Notes: generated by a model from the sequence alone, not told the origin. 64,000 nt of DNA from Stenotrophomonas sp. SAU14A_NAIMI4_8 (GCF_003086695.1 NZ_CP025999.1:4106344-4170343), one strand, 5' to 3'. Shown: positions 45,489 to 55,405, counted from the stretch's first letter. Translations and numbers: made by a program.

Positions 45489-46397
45489 TCAGATCGCCCA
45501 GATACCGGCAATCACCGCCACCACCAGGCCCCACTTGATCACCTGGTAGGCCACCACGCTGCGTTCGCGCAGTGCCTTGGCCTTCAGGCGCACCTTGTAC
45601 AGGCCACCGAAGGCCTTGTTCACGCCACCGGTCGGGTCGCCGGGCAGGTTCGGCGATGCACCGCCGGCCAGCAGGGTAGCCGCCACGGCGCGATTGAACA
45701 GGCCCGGCAGGCCGAAGCGCAGCGGGCGGGCGATATCGCAGAACAGAATCACGCGGTCCTGGTCGGTCTCGTTGTGCGCATGGTGGATGTAGGTCTCGTC
45801 GAACATCATCCACTCGCCATCGCGCCAGCTCTTCTTCACCCCGTCCACCACGATGTAGCAGCCATCGTCGTTGGGTGTGCTCAGGCCCAGGTGCAGGCGC
45901 AGCGAACCGGCGAACGGGTCGCGGTGCGGGCGCAGTTCGCTGCCCGGCGGCAGCTGCGCGAACATCGCCGCACGCACATCGGGAATCGATTCGATCAGCG
46001 CCACGGTCTTCGGGCACATGGCCTTGGCCGACGGGTGCGACGGGCCGTACCACTTCAGGTAGAAGCGCTTCCAGCCACGGCGGAAGAACGAATTGAAGCC
46101 GGCATCGTTGTAGCTGCTGGAGGCGGCGATCTTCTGCGCATCGCGCAGCGCCAGCGCCTCATCGCGGATCACCTGCCAGTTCTGGCGCAGCGGTTCCAGC
46201 TGCGGCAGCTCCTTGCCCGGGTCCAGGAACGGCGTGGTCGGCACCTTCGAGAACAGGTACATGATCACGTTGATCGGGGCCATGAAGCTGGAATGGTCCA
46301 GCAACTGGCGCGACCAGCGCGCGCGGACCTTGCCGCGGAAATGGATGTACAGCACGCAGGCCACGAACAGCGCTGCCAGGACAATCTTGATGATCAA
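45489..46397 (-). CDS. lpxO: LpxO-like lipid A hydroxylase (aspartyl/asparaginyl beta-hydroxylase family)
   Basis: 302 residues. N-terminal membrane helix (2-19), then a 2-oxoglutarate/Fe(II) dioxygenase domain: RPHRDPFAGSLRLHLGL (His158, Asp160), DDGCYIVVDGVKKSWRDGE, ETYIHHAHNETDQDRVILFCD (His206 region and the Arg that binds 2-oxoglutarate). A hydrophobic helix closes the C-terminus. LpxO 2-hydroxylates lipid A acyl chains; the family match and two-end membrane anchoring support that, though other members hydroxylate different substrates. Confidence 0.87.
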   Translation of the reverse strand: MIIKIVLAALFVACVLYIHFRGKVRARWSRQLLDHSSFMAPINVIMYLFSKVPTTPFLDPGKELPQLEPLRQNWQVIRDEALALRDAQKIAASSSYNDAGFNSFFRRGWKRFYLKWYGPSHPSAKAMCPKTVALIESIPDVRAAMFAQLPPGSELRPHRDPFAGSLRLHLGLSTPNDDGCYIVVDGVKKSWRDGEWMMFDETYIHHAHNETDQDRVILFCDIARPLRFGLPGLFNRAVAATLLAGGASPNLPGDPTGGVNKAFGGLYKVRLKAKALRERSVVAYQVIKWGLVVAVIAGIWAI

Positions 46398-46618
46398 AAC
46401 ACTTTCCTCCAGCGGGTGCCGGACAGGGAAACGAACGATGCGGCCGCGCGGCCAGCACCAGGTTGGGGACGCGGCAGGGGACGGTGACGTGCCGGGTGGG
46501 AGCGGCCGCCGATGTCGCGGATTAACAGCTTATGGTCGGCAGCCGGTGGGCCGTGGTCAAGTTGCCCGTGCGTCCGGTTCAGCATCACGTGGCTGAACGG
46601 CTGGCCTACACTTCCCGC

Positions 46619-47545
46619 ATGCCTGCCGTTGCGCCCCCCGATTACCCCGCCCTGAGTGCCCGCTACGCGGATTTCTTCCCCGGCCAGCCGACTGCCACAC
46701 CGCGCAGGGAAGCCTTCCGCTGGGCCGGTGGCACGCTGCGCCTGGACCGTCACGGCCCGCGCCAGGCGCCGCTGACGGTGGTGCTGGTACATGGCGCCGG
46801 CGGCTACGGCCGCATGTTCGCGCCGCTGGCCGCCGCACTGGCCGACGCCGGCCATGAAGTGCTGGCGCCGGATCTGCCCGGCTACGGCCTGAGCCCGGCG
46901 CACTGGGCACAGGTGGACTACGCGGCCTGGAAGCGCGCCCTGCTGGCGCTGATCGACGCCGAGCACACCCAGCGCGCGCGCCCGATCGCACTGCTGGGCG
47001 CCAGCATCGGCGGCTATCTGGCGTATCTGGTGGCGGCCGAATCGCCGTGGGTGCGCGGTCTTGCCGCCACCACGCTGGCCGACCCGCGCGACCCGGTGGT
47101 GCAGGCCGCGCTGGTGCGGCAGCCGTGGATGCGCGCCCTGCTGCCTACCCTGCGGCCTCTCAGCCGGCTGACCCGTGGCCTGCGGGTACCGGTGCGCTGG
47201 TTCACCCACATGCAGCGCATGTCGCGCGACCCCGCCCTGACTGCCCTGGTCTGCACCGATCCGCTGGGCGGCGGCAACCGGGTGCCGGTCGGCCTGCTGG
47301 CCTCGCTGTTCGGCACCGCCCCGGCACTGGAACCCGAGCAGTTCCAGCGCTGCCCCGTGCTGATGCTGCACCCGGCCTGCGACGACTGGACCCCGGTGGC
47401 CATCAGCGACCGCTTCTACCAGCGACTGGCCGCGCCCAAGCAGCGCGTGCTGTTGGACGGCTGCGGCCACTTCCCGGTGGAACAACCGGGGCTGGACCAG
47501 CTGCGCGATGCGCTGTTGCCGTTCCTGCAACGTATTGATAGGTAA
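46619..47545 (+). CDS. Alpha/beta hydrolase
   Basis: 308 residues, no signal peptide. Nucleophile Ser129 in LLGASIGGYL, oxyanion segment VLVHGAGGYG (56-65), acid candidate in HPACDDWTP and catalytic His in LDGCGHFPVEQPG. Typical of esterase/lipase-like hydrolases; substrate not deducible. ATG at 46619 follows the divergent promoter region shared with the lpxO-like gene. Confidence 0.88.
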   Translation: MPAVAPPDYPALSARYADFFPGQPTATPRREAFRWAGGTLRLDRHGPRQAPLTVVLVHGAGGYGRMFAPLAAALADAGHEVLAPDLPGYGLSPAHWAQVDYAAWKRALLALIDAEHTQRARPIALLGASIGGYLAYLVAAESPWVRGLAATTLADPRDPVVQAALVRQPWMRALLPTLRPLSRLTRGLRVPVRWFTHMQRMSRDPALTALVCTDPLGGGNRVPVGLLASLFGTAPALEPEQFQRCPVLMLHPACDDWTPVAISDRFYQRLAAPKQRVLLDGCGHFPVEQPGLDQLRDALLPFLQRIDR

Positions 47546-47654
47546 AGACATATTGGATAACTGAGACGGAATTGTCCGAGCCTGCGCGACGAACTGTTCC
47601 AGCCACGACCCCGACATTTCTACGACAAACCGTGGAATAGCGAACTCGGCGGTA

Positions 47655-47681
47655 CTAAAATTTCACTTAACGAAAGTTTAG
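47655..47681. promoter_or_regulatory. 27-base near-palindrome upstream of the kinase gene
   Basis: ctaaaatttc (47655-47664) and gaaagtttag (47672-47681) are 10-base arms with one mismatch around acttaac, in a markedly AT-rich stretch. Looks like an operator. Confidence 0.4.
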
Positions 47682-47751
47682 CTAATCCCCCCAGTCGTAC
47701 CGGTTCGCTTGACGCTCAGCGCCGCCCACCGGGTCGTCCGAGACCCCGCAC

Positions 47752-48411
47752 ATGACCCTCTCTGCCTCCCCCTCCCCGTCCTGCGGCGATGACGCCGTGG
47801 CCCCGCTGCTGCTCAAGCGCGGCGATCGTTTCCTGGCCCCGGACGTCTACCGCACCTGCATGGACGGCCGTCCGGCCGTAGTGAAGGACTATTCCCGCTA
47901 CCGTGGCACGCCGGTTTCGCTGATCGCGCGCCTGATGGTGCGCCGCGAAGCGCGCATGCTGCAGCGCCTGGGTGGCTGGAAGCACGCCCCGGCCCTGCTG
48001 GGCACCCTGGGTGGCCTGGCGCTGGGCATGGAATTCATTCCCGGCCAGACCCTGAGCACCGCCCAGGCGGTGGGCAACGACGTGTTCGAACAGCTGCAGC
48101 ACGCCCTCAGCCGCCTGCACGCCGCCGGTATCACCCACAACGACCTGCACGGCACGAATGTAGTTGTGAGCGCCGGCGTGCCGGTGCTGCTGGATTTCAC
48201 CTCGGCCTGGCGCGTACCGCGCTGGCTGCGCCGCAACCCGCTCAGCCGTCAGCTCAGCCGCAGCGACATGAAGAACCTGCTGAAGATGCGCCAGCGCGTG
48301 ACCGGCCAGGCCCCGAGCGCCGCACAGGCTGCCCTGGTAGCCGACCCGGGCTGGGTGTCCGCCGTGCGCCAGAGCTGGAAGCGGTTCTACAAGTGGGCCA
48401 AGCAGCGTTAA
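47752..48411 (+). CDS. Small RIO/LPS-kinase-like protein kinase
   Basis: 219 residues. Kinase-like features are an ATP lysine in AVVKDYSRYRG, a catalytic loop GITHNDLHGTNVVV (about 126-139, HxDLHxxN) and LLDFTSAW in place of DFG. This matches the compact lipopolysaccharide-kinase/RIO-like group, which phosphorylates sugars or proteins. C-terminal quarter is basic (KRFYKWAKQR). No LPS gene cluster adjoins it, so the substrate is open. Transcribed alone from the AT-rich region upstream. Confidence 0.82.
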   Translation: MTLSASPSPSCGDDAVAPLLLKRGDRFLAPDVYRTCMDGRPAVVKDYSRYRGTPVSLIARLMVRREARMLQRLGGWKHAPALLGTLGGLALGMEFIPGQTLSTAQAVGNDVFEQLQHALSRLHAAGITHNDLHGTNVVVSAGVPVLLDFTSAWRVPRWLRRNPLSRQLSRSDMKNLLKMRQRVTGQAPSAAQAALVADPGWVSAVRQSWKRFYKWAKQR

Positions 48412-48502
48412 GCGCTGTTTGGCAGCCGGGTGGGTGCATGGCCTGGCGGCATTGAATGTTTGACGGGATGGAATGCCTGGCGGGGATGGAATGCCTGGCG
48501 GG

Positions 48503-48590
48503 GTAGAGTCGACTGTTAGTCGACTGCTCTTCCCGTCCGTGACCGAAATGCCCGCGCTGCGGGCGTTAGTCGACCAACAGTCGACTCTAC
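48503..48590. repeat. Inverted pair of SMAG palindromes
   Basis: gtagagtcgactgttagtcg at 48503 and its mirror ending tcgactctac at 48590 around a 40-base spacer, same layout as 3388-3476. Confidence 0.85.
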
Positions 48591-48598
48591 CCCGTCCC

Positions 48599-48706
48599 GT
48601 TCCGACATCCCGTCGCGTTCCGGCGCCCCGACGCATTCCGACATCCCGGCGCGTTCCAACATCCCGTCGCATTCCGGCATCCCGTCGCGTTCCGGCATCC
48701 CATCGC
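48599..48706. repeat. 18-base tandem repeat, six units
   Basis: Units of gttccgacatcccgtcgc with 1-4 differences each, starting at 48599, 48617, 48635, 48653, 48671 and 48689. Eighteen bases keep all frames open, so repetitive peptides appear on both strands; no start or ribosome site supports them. Confidence 0.88.
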
Positions 48707-48884
48707 GCTATCGCCGCCATCGTGAAGCGCACCCGCCGCGCACTCCGTCTACCGGAGTGGCAGTCGCCACCCCTCATTCCGCCGGGTTGATCACGCCGGA
48801 AGGGCACTTCGTCGCACATGGGTGTTCGCGCCAGCCAATCCCGGCTAGGGTCATCGCCTTCCATGCACAGGACTGCACCGAACC

Positions 48885-49694
48885 ATGCGCCGCTGGCTCC
48901 TACTCGCCCTGGCTACCCTGCCCTTCACCGCCGGCGCCATCGTCATCCGCAGCGATGTGGATGACAGCGCCTACCGCGTACCGGCCTCCGAATTCCCGGC
49001 CCTGGCCGACCTGCCCGGCGAGGGCCACGGCGTCCTGATCGCGCCGCGCTGGGTAGTGACCGCCGCACACGCCGCGCCCATGGAAGGCATGGACGCCGAG
49101 GTTCAGATCAACGGTCACCCGTACCGTGTCGAGCGCGTGTTCGTGCATCCCGGTTACCGGCGCATGCCCGATGCGCTTGGCCAGGCGGCGCTGGCGTCAG
49201 GCAACCCAGGCCCCATCCATGCCTTCCTCGCCGCCTCCGATGACATCGCCCTGATCCAGCTGGCCGCACCGGTCAGCGAGGTTGCGCCGGTTCGCCTCTA
49301 TCGCGGCCAGGACGAAGCGGGAAAGATCGCTACCCTGGTCGGCAAGGGCGCCACGGGCACCGGCATGACCGGGCTGGCGCCGGGTGGATCGCACCGCGGG
49401 GTATTGCGCCGCGCGGAAAACGCGGTGACCGGCGGCAATGATCGTTATCTCTGGTATCGATTCGACGGCCCCGGCGGCGGCCTGCCGCTGGAAGGCGTGC
49501 TCGGCAGCGGTGACAGCGGCGGGCCATTGATGATCCGCGACGCTCAGGGCTGGCAGCTGATCGGCTTGGGTTCGTGGATCACCGCAGTGCCCGAGCATGC
49601 GCTTGAAGCCGGCTACTACGGGCAGGTGGTGCACAACGTGCGCATTTCGCGCTATGCCGACTGGATCGACCGCGTGCTGCGCACCGCCCCGTAG
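48885..49694 (+). CDS. Secreted trypsin-like serine protease
   Basis: 269 residues. Signal peptide MRRWLLLALATLPFTAGA, then an S1 peptidase domain with the full triad: His62 (VVTAAH), Asp120 (SDDIALI), Ser211 (GDSGGPL). Few cysteines, unlike animal trypsins. Exported to the periplasm or medium. The stop codon is the TAG inside the GTAGAG head of the following SMAG repeat (49691). Confidence 0.92.
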   Translation: MRRWLLLALATLPFTAGAIVIRSDVDDSAYRVPASEFPALADLPGEGHGVLIAPRWVVTAAHAAPMEGMDAEVQINGHPYRVERVFVHPGYRRMPDALGQAALASGNPGPIHAFLAASDDIALIQLAAPVSEVAPVRLYRGQDEAGKIATLVGKGATGTGMTGLAPGGSHRGVLRRAENAVTGGNDRYLWYRFDGPGGGLPLEGVLGSGDSGGPLMIRDAQGWQLIGLGSWITAVPEHALEAGYYGQVVHNVRISRYADWIDRVLRTAP

Positions 49695-49801
49695 AGTCGA
49701 GCTTGCTCGACTGAAGCAAAGAGCAGTCGAGCAAGCTCGACTCTACGGCAGAGCAGTCATGCATCCGGGCGCCGATACGTAGAGTCGAGCTTGCTCGACT
49801 G
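49691..49801. repeat. Three SMAG palindromes
   Basis: Direct copy from 49691, inverted copy ending 49746, direct copy 49779-49801, all of the gtagagtcgagcttgctcga type. Confidence 0.85.
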
Positions 49802-49833
49802 CAGCAGATAGCCGCCCACGCCCCAGGCCCCCC

Positions 49834-51052
<1,219 letters not shown>

Positions 51053-51409
51053 ATGACCACGCCACACTCCCCGCCACCGCGCCCCATCCAGGAAGCGCCC
51101 TCGCCCACCCCGGCGCGTGATCCCAACAGCCTGATCGCCGTGCTGCACAGCTTTGGCGCCGGTGCTGCCGCCGACGGCCAGCCCTGGCCCGAACGCCACC
51201 CGCTGCGCAGCCGGCAGATCGCCCTGGCCGACGCCGACTGCGCCCTGACCGGCCAGCGCATCGTGCAGGAACTGTTGCTGGCCGCCGAGCGCACACGGCA
51301 GAACGGCGAGCCGGATCAGTACGTGGGCGACCGCGTGATGGAGGGCCTGGTAATGGCCGATGTCGCGCTGACAGCATTCATCCACGAACGCCTGCGGCCA
51401 CGGGAGTAA
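51053..51409 (+). CDS. Small protein of unknown function downstream of the structured element
   Basis: 118 residues. Pro-rich N-terminus (MTTPHSPPPRPIQEAPSPTP), then a helical domain: DPNSLIAVLHSFGAGAAADG, LADADCALTGQRIVQELLLA, DRVMEGLVMADVALTAFIHE. No signal peptide. ATG at 51053 with ggag 7 bases upstream. Short Pro-led proteins behind structured leaders recall the DUF3077-like families of Pseudomonas, but that is a memory-based analogy. The next gene starts 4 bases on. Confidence 0.7.
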   Translation: MTTPHSPPPRPIQEAPSPTPARDPNSLIAVLHSFGAGAAADGQPWPERHPLRSRQIALADADCALTGQRIVQELLLAAERTRQNGEPDQYVGDRVMEGLVMADVALTAFIHERLRPRE

Positions 51410-51413
51410 GCGC

Positions 51414-51908
51414 ATGAAGAGGAACGCGTTTACCGCAGTTGCGGCCTGCATCGCGCTGTTCGGCACCGTGTGGGCCGCCTGGCCCGCGCCGGCCAGCGAA
51501 CAGGTGTGGTCTTACCAGAAGCTGCAGCCGGTGGATTACCGCCAACTGCACAGCAATGCGCTCGCCTTCGTTACGGTGAAGAGGCGACAGGGGTTTGAGT
51601 TGCGTGCGCGCGATGGCGGCGCTGGCCCGGTGTCATTCGAGATCTTGTGCAGAGGCGTGCAGGTGCTGGACGTGGAAAACACGGCCGCGCGCGTGGTGAT
51701 CCGCATGCCGGGTGATGCGCAGATGCGCGCGCCGGATATCGAGGACTTGCGCGCCAGTTTCGTGCGTTGGATGACGATCTATCAGAACGACAGCTGGTTG
51801 TTGATGGAGCGCGCGGGGCCGTCATGGATCGAGAAGAGGATGGAGCCGGGTGGGTCGGTGGCTGAGAGTGAGCGCTGTCTGGTTGGGAGGCATCTGGAGG
51901 CGCGGTAG
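51414..51908 (+). CDS. Exported hypothetical protein
   Basis: 164 residues. Hydrophobic N-terminus MKRNAFTAVAACIALFGTVWAAW functions as a signal peptide or anchor; the rest is soluble and mixed (YQKLQPVDYRQLHSNALAFV, RWMTIYQNDSWLLMERAGPS). Starts 4 bases after the preceding stop, so co-transcribed. Codon use drifts towards AT-richer codons in its second half. No family recognised. Confidence 0.65.
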   Translation: MKRNAFTAVAACIALFGTVWAAWPAPASEQVWSYQKLQPVDYRQLHSNALAFVTVKRRQGFELRARDGGAGPVSFEILCRGVQVLDVENTAARVVIRMPGDAQMRAPDIEDLRASFVRWMTIYQNDSWLLMERAGPSWIEKRMEPGGSVAESERCLVGRHLEAR

Positions 51909-52295
51909 GCGCGTGCCCGTCAATGCCGGTAACCAGTCACACCATGCCGGCCAGCCATCTAGGCCAACAGAAAGCGCGCCAATTTTAGGATCTTGCGAAC
52001 CAGCGGCGCAGAGCCTTGGCGGGGTGATGGGGACAGTTGCATCGCCCGCCATGCTGTCGCAATCGGCCAACATTACGGCAGCAGCTCGGCACCAAGTCCG
52101 AAGGGGAAAGGCCTCACCCACAGCCTACCCACGTGGTAACGGGGCCGGCTCCAGAGGCGTCACTGGCGGAGTGAGCTTGTCACACGACGTGACCAGCGTC
52201 GCGACAGGAGTCCAACACTCGTGCATATACTCAGCCCAACAACCAAGCAGTCCGTTTCGCTGAACGGAAACGCCTGAACACATAAAGGAGCTGCC
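51909..52295. other. Intergenic region upstream of the effector/immunity pair
   Basis: 387 bases, less GC-rich, no gene supported on either strand. Near its end are a tatact -10-like hexamer (52226-52231), a palindrome cgtttc/gaaacg (52253-52272), and the ribosome site aaaggag (52283-52289). Confidence 0.6.
52226..52272 (+). promoter_or_regulatory. Putative promoter and operator of the immunity-effector operon
   Basis: tatact at 52226-52231 resembles a -10 box; no good -35 was found. The palindrome cgtttc-N8-gaaacg (52253-52272) lies just downstream, where a repressor could block transcription. Confidence 0.35.
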
Positions 52296-52646
52296 ATGCG
52301 ACACACCACACCACCTCCCGTTCCCCAGCGGCTGCGCGAGATGCTCAAGGACTACCCGGAGCATATTCAAAAATTGCAGGCTGCGTTGAACCACGTAGCC
52401 GAAAATCCGTCTACGGGCATACCCGTAATCGAGCAGGCAATCTGGGCGCTGGAGGATGCGCTCGAGAGGTTTGCGCTGGACGCAGTCAAGGAGACCAAAG
52501 TGGCCGAAGCCAGCGGCGATCCGCTGGCTGTTGAACACGCCACGGCGCGAGAATCATTGATGTTCCGTGCTGCATCAAAAACTGTGTGGGTGGGAGACAG
52601 AGAGCTTTCAGAATACTTCCGGGCACCAGGGAGGTTCCGTTTATGA
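52296..52646 (+). CDS. Probable immunity/antitoxin protein for the zeta-toxin effector
   Basis: 116 residues, predicted mostly helical (VPQRLREMLKDYPEHIQKLQ, IPVIEQAIWALEDALERFAL), no signal peptide, so cytosolic, where a zeta toxin acts. Strong ribosome site aaaggag. Its stop overlaps the effector start (ATGA), the classic order of antitoxin before toxin. No sequence family was recognised; the role is inferred from position, size, coupling and compartment. Confidence 0.7.
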   Translation: MRHTTPPPVPQRLREMLKDYPEHIQKLQAALNHVAENPSTGIPVIEQAIWALEDALERFALDAVKETKVAEASGDPLAVEHATARESLMFRAASKTVWVGDRELSEYFRAPGRFRL

Positions 52647-55405
52647 GCACTGCTGACGGTCAACTGGATCCCGCGGTCCACGCAAAGACCTTCCAAGAGA
52701 AGGTGCTTCCCCGGAGTCGTCTACATGACTTGCCTTCCCATGAAAACCCCACGGCTATCATTCTAGGAGGACAGCCCGGCTCAGGCAAAGGAAGCCTGGT
52801 AGCAATTGCAAACCAGGAATTGAACGGAGACGCCGTCGTGGTCGATCCCGATGAATTCCGCAAATACCACCCAGATATAGAAGATCTTCGGGAACGCTAT
52901 CCCACCTCATGGTCTACGCACACCCATGGTGATGCCAGCGCATGGGCCGAAGAACTTTTGGATGCCACCGTTTCGGGCAAGAAGAACCTGATCTTCGACA
53001 CCACATTGAGCAACGGCGAGTGGTCGTCCGAACTGATCAAGGACCTGCAATCGAAGGGATATGCGGTGGAGGTACGTGCCGTTGCAACCCCGAAGCTGGA
53101 GAGCGAACTTGGGGTCGACAAACGCTTCACTGATAGCGTCGACCGCAACGGCTATGGCCGCTACGTTCCTGCTGGCGCTCGCGATGCCATCTACGACAAG
53201 TTGCCCAGTAGCTTGGACACGATACATGAGCGCACCGATGTGCAGATACGCATCTTCAACCGCGATGGCAATGAACTGTATAACAGCCACACCAGCCCGA
53301 AGTTGCCAGGAGTTGCACTGCAGGAGGCACGCGACGCACGATTGAAGGACCTTGGCATTACCCGCCAACTGCGCGACGGCTGGCAGGAGCAGAAGGCTTG
53401 GAATCGAGATCTGGAGCAGAACCTGTCCACGAATGACAACGTCAATCCAACTGCGCGCGGAAACCTGCTGACGGAGCGCTACTCCGGCGAAGTGATTGAA
53501 GGTCTGGAGCGAAATGCCCAGCAATCATTCGAAACACACGCTTCCGGCGTGCGCTCTAACCGCATACGCGCTGGCGGTGCACTGGGTATCGCAGCGCTTG
53601 CATTGGATGCCTATGACGCAGGTGAGGCTTTACGCAACAGTAATCGTCTGCGCGGCGAAGGCAATGACACAGCTGCAGAGTCCGAATTGATCCACTTCGG
53701 TGCACGTAGCGTCGGTGGCTTTGCCGGTGCTGGCCTGGGCATGGCGGTCGGCGCTATCGCTGGCGTCGAATCCGGCCCGGGATTGCTGGTCACAGGCGCC
53801 GTCGGTGGGATTGCGGGCGCGTTCGCGGGCGATAAGATCGCTGAGTGGACTGACAACCGCCGCATCTACAACCAGGCCGACAGCCTGGGGAACACATGGA
53901 CCTATGACCCAGACCATCCCGATCAGGGCTGGCAGCGACCCGCGCCTGTCGACAGCAGCGACGACGGTGTAGACAACCCGACGCGTGGTCATTTGCGCGC
54001 GCCACCTGCGCTTGCCAACCAACTGAACTACCAAGCAACTAGCGAGTCGGCGAAGCTGGTGTTGGGCAGCCCGCCCAGTCAACACGATCCGTTCACACAA
54101 CCCGCCACTTTCGGCGATCCTCAAAGCTGGTATCCGGCGCAGTGGACACGTACGGACGACGGCCAGCAGTGGCAGCGCGAGGTGACCACTGCTGTGTACG
54201 AGCTTGGCCAGCGTGAGACGCGAATCGACGTGGCTGGTCCGGAACGAGCCGCCGAACTTGATCAGGCCGCCGCGCAAGTCGTGCTGAACAATGCCGCCAA
54301 CAGCCGACCGGTGATTGCGGCGCGCTACGAAGCCGCGTACGCCCAGAATGGCTGGGCATCCTATGGGTCAATGCCTGAGGCCGTGCAGCAGGCACGCACC
54401 GACCTGGATGCCGTGACCGCCTCCGACGATAACCGTTACCAGCGTCAGGCGGACGGCCGCTGGGTCAGCGAAGGAATGATCTACAACTCCACCGCCTCCG
54501 GCAATCTACGCGCCGAACTGGATGCCACCCGTGACGTCGTGGCCGCGACGCTGCCGCCCCCCCAATCCATACAGAGACCGTTACCGATGACGGCCGATGA
54601 GCGCATGCTCGACACACTGCGCGGCGCCTATTCGAACGTGGGAGTCGTGCCCAGTGCGGAACAACTGGCAGCCAGCGCGACCGCCGTTCAGGCCACGCAG
54701 ACCGTCCATGGGTTGGATTCTGATACCACTGCCTTGCAAGTGCAGCGCAATGCCAACGGCAGTTACGACATGGACAGCCCTATTGCCAATCTGCGTCTGG
54801 GGTCCGACGGCAAGAGCTACTCCATTGCGGCTGTGACCACCACTGAAGACATTTCCCGGGCCCAGGGACGGACTGGTCCCGCCAGCAACGATGGCCTGCA
54901 ACAGCCCGCGCGGTCTTCGTTCGACCAACCCGCGAACCCGCCCCATGTGGAGAGCGCGACAGCTTCCCGGCAGGAGGCAACGCCGGCAGCAGCCATGATC
55001 GCAATGCACTCAGACCCGCTCTATCAGCAGATCCGCGATGGCGTGGCAGAACTAGACGGTCGGCACGGGCGTCAGTTCGATGCGACCAGCGAGCGCATGA
55101 CGGCAAGCCTGCTGGTACTGGCCAAGAACAATGGACTGACACGGGTGGATCATGTGGTGTTGAGCAACGTCACTTCTGAACGTCCAGCCGCACATAACGT
55201 GTTTGTGGTCCAGGGGAAGCTGGACGATCCTGCCCACCTGCGTGCGGCCATGCCCACCGAGCAGGCGGTGCGAGCCCCGATTGAGGAATCGATGCAGAAG
55301 TACGAAGTGGTCAGCCGCCAAGTGGAACAGCAATCTCATGCCGCACAATTGCAGGAACAGCACCAGCAGGAGAACCAAGCCAAAGCCACCAGCATGGGGC
55401 GGTAG
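52643..55405 (+). CDS. Zeta-toxin effector of the Xanthomonadaceae type IV secretion system (X-Tfe-like)
   Basis: 920 residues in three parts. (1) About 1-260: zeta/PezT-type kinase with Walker A GGQPGSGKGS (42-51, Lys49), VVDPDEFRKYHPD (67-78) and NLIFDTTLSNGEWSSELIKD; such kinases phosphorylate UDP-N-acetylglucosamine and block cell-wall synthesis. (2) About 305-400: glycine/alanine-rich hydrophobic region, then variable repeats. (3) About 786-905: XVIPCD-like domain (SERMTASLLVLAKNNGLTRV, DHVVLSNV, HNVFVVQGKLDDPAHLRA, PTEQAVRAPIEES) and a Gln-rich tail, the signal that recruits effectors to VirD4. Overlaps the immunity gene; no secretion genes lie nearby. Less GC-rich than its neighbours. 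Confidence 0.88.
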   Translation: MSTADGQLDPAVHAKTFQEKVLPRSRLHDLPSHENPTAIILGGQPGSGKGSLVAIANQELNGDAVVVDPDEFRKYHPDIEDLRERYPTSWSTHTHGDASAWAEELLDATVSGKKNLIFDTTLSNGEWSSELIKDLQSKGYAVEVRAVATPKLESELGVDKRFTDSVDRNGYGRYVPAGARDAIYDKLPSSLDTIHERTDVQIRIFNRDGNELYNSHTSPKLPGVALQEARDARLKDLGITRQLRDGWQEQKAWNRDLEQNLSTNDNVNPTARGNLLTERYSGEVIEGLERNAQQSFETHASGVRSNRIRAGGALGIAALALDAYDAGEALRNSNRLRGEGNDTAAESELIHFGARSVGGFAGAGLGMAVGAIAGVESGPGLLVTGAVGGIAGAFAGDKIAEWTDNRRIYNQADSLGNTWTYDPDHPDQGWQRPAPVDSSDDGVDNPTRGHLRAPPALANQLNYQATSESAKLVLGSPPSQHDPFTQPATFGDPQSWYPAQWTRTDDGQQWQREVTTAVYELGQRETRIDVAGPERAAELDQAAAQVVLNNAANSRPVIAARYEAAYAQNGWASYGSMPEAVQQARTDLDAVTASDDNRYQRQADGRWVSEGMIYNSTASGNLRAELDATRDVVAATLPPPQSIQRPLPMTADERMLDTLRGAYSNVGVVPSAEQLAASATAVQATQTVHGLDSDTTALQVQRNANGSYDMDSPIANLRLGSDGKSYSIAAVTTTEDISRAQGRTGPASNDGLQQPARSSFDQPANPPHVESATASRQEATPAAAMIAMHSDPLYQQIRDGVAELDGRHGRQFDATSERMTASLLVLAKNNGLTRVDHVVLSNVTSERPAAHNVFVVQGKLDDPAHLRAAMPTEQAVRAPIEESMQKYEVVSRQVEQQSHAAQLQEQHQQENQAKATSMGR

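Larger units (their letters stand above)
48412..48884. other. Intergenic region with SMAG pair and 18-base tandem repeat
   Basis: 473 bases without a supported gene. Contains short gggatggaatgcctggc direct repeats (48467-48500), an inverted SMAG pair, an 18-base tandem repeat, and the protease promoter region. Confidence 0.7.

Noticed and set aside
48473..48790. Small gene encoding hexapeptide repeats
   Set aside because: Generated by the 18-base tandem repeat; no ribosome site, and equally open on the opposite strand.
51850..52263. Open frame in the gap before the immunity gene
   Set aside because: No ribosome site, no domain, and overlaps the end of the preceding gene in another frame.
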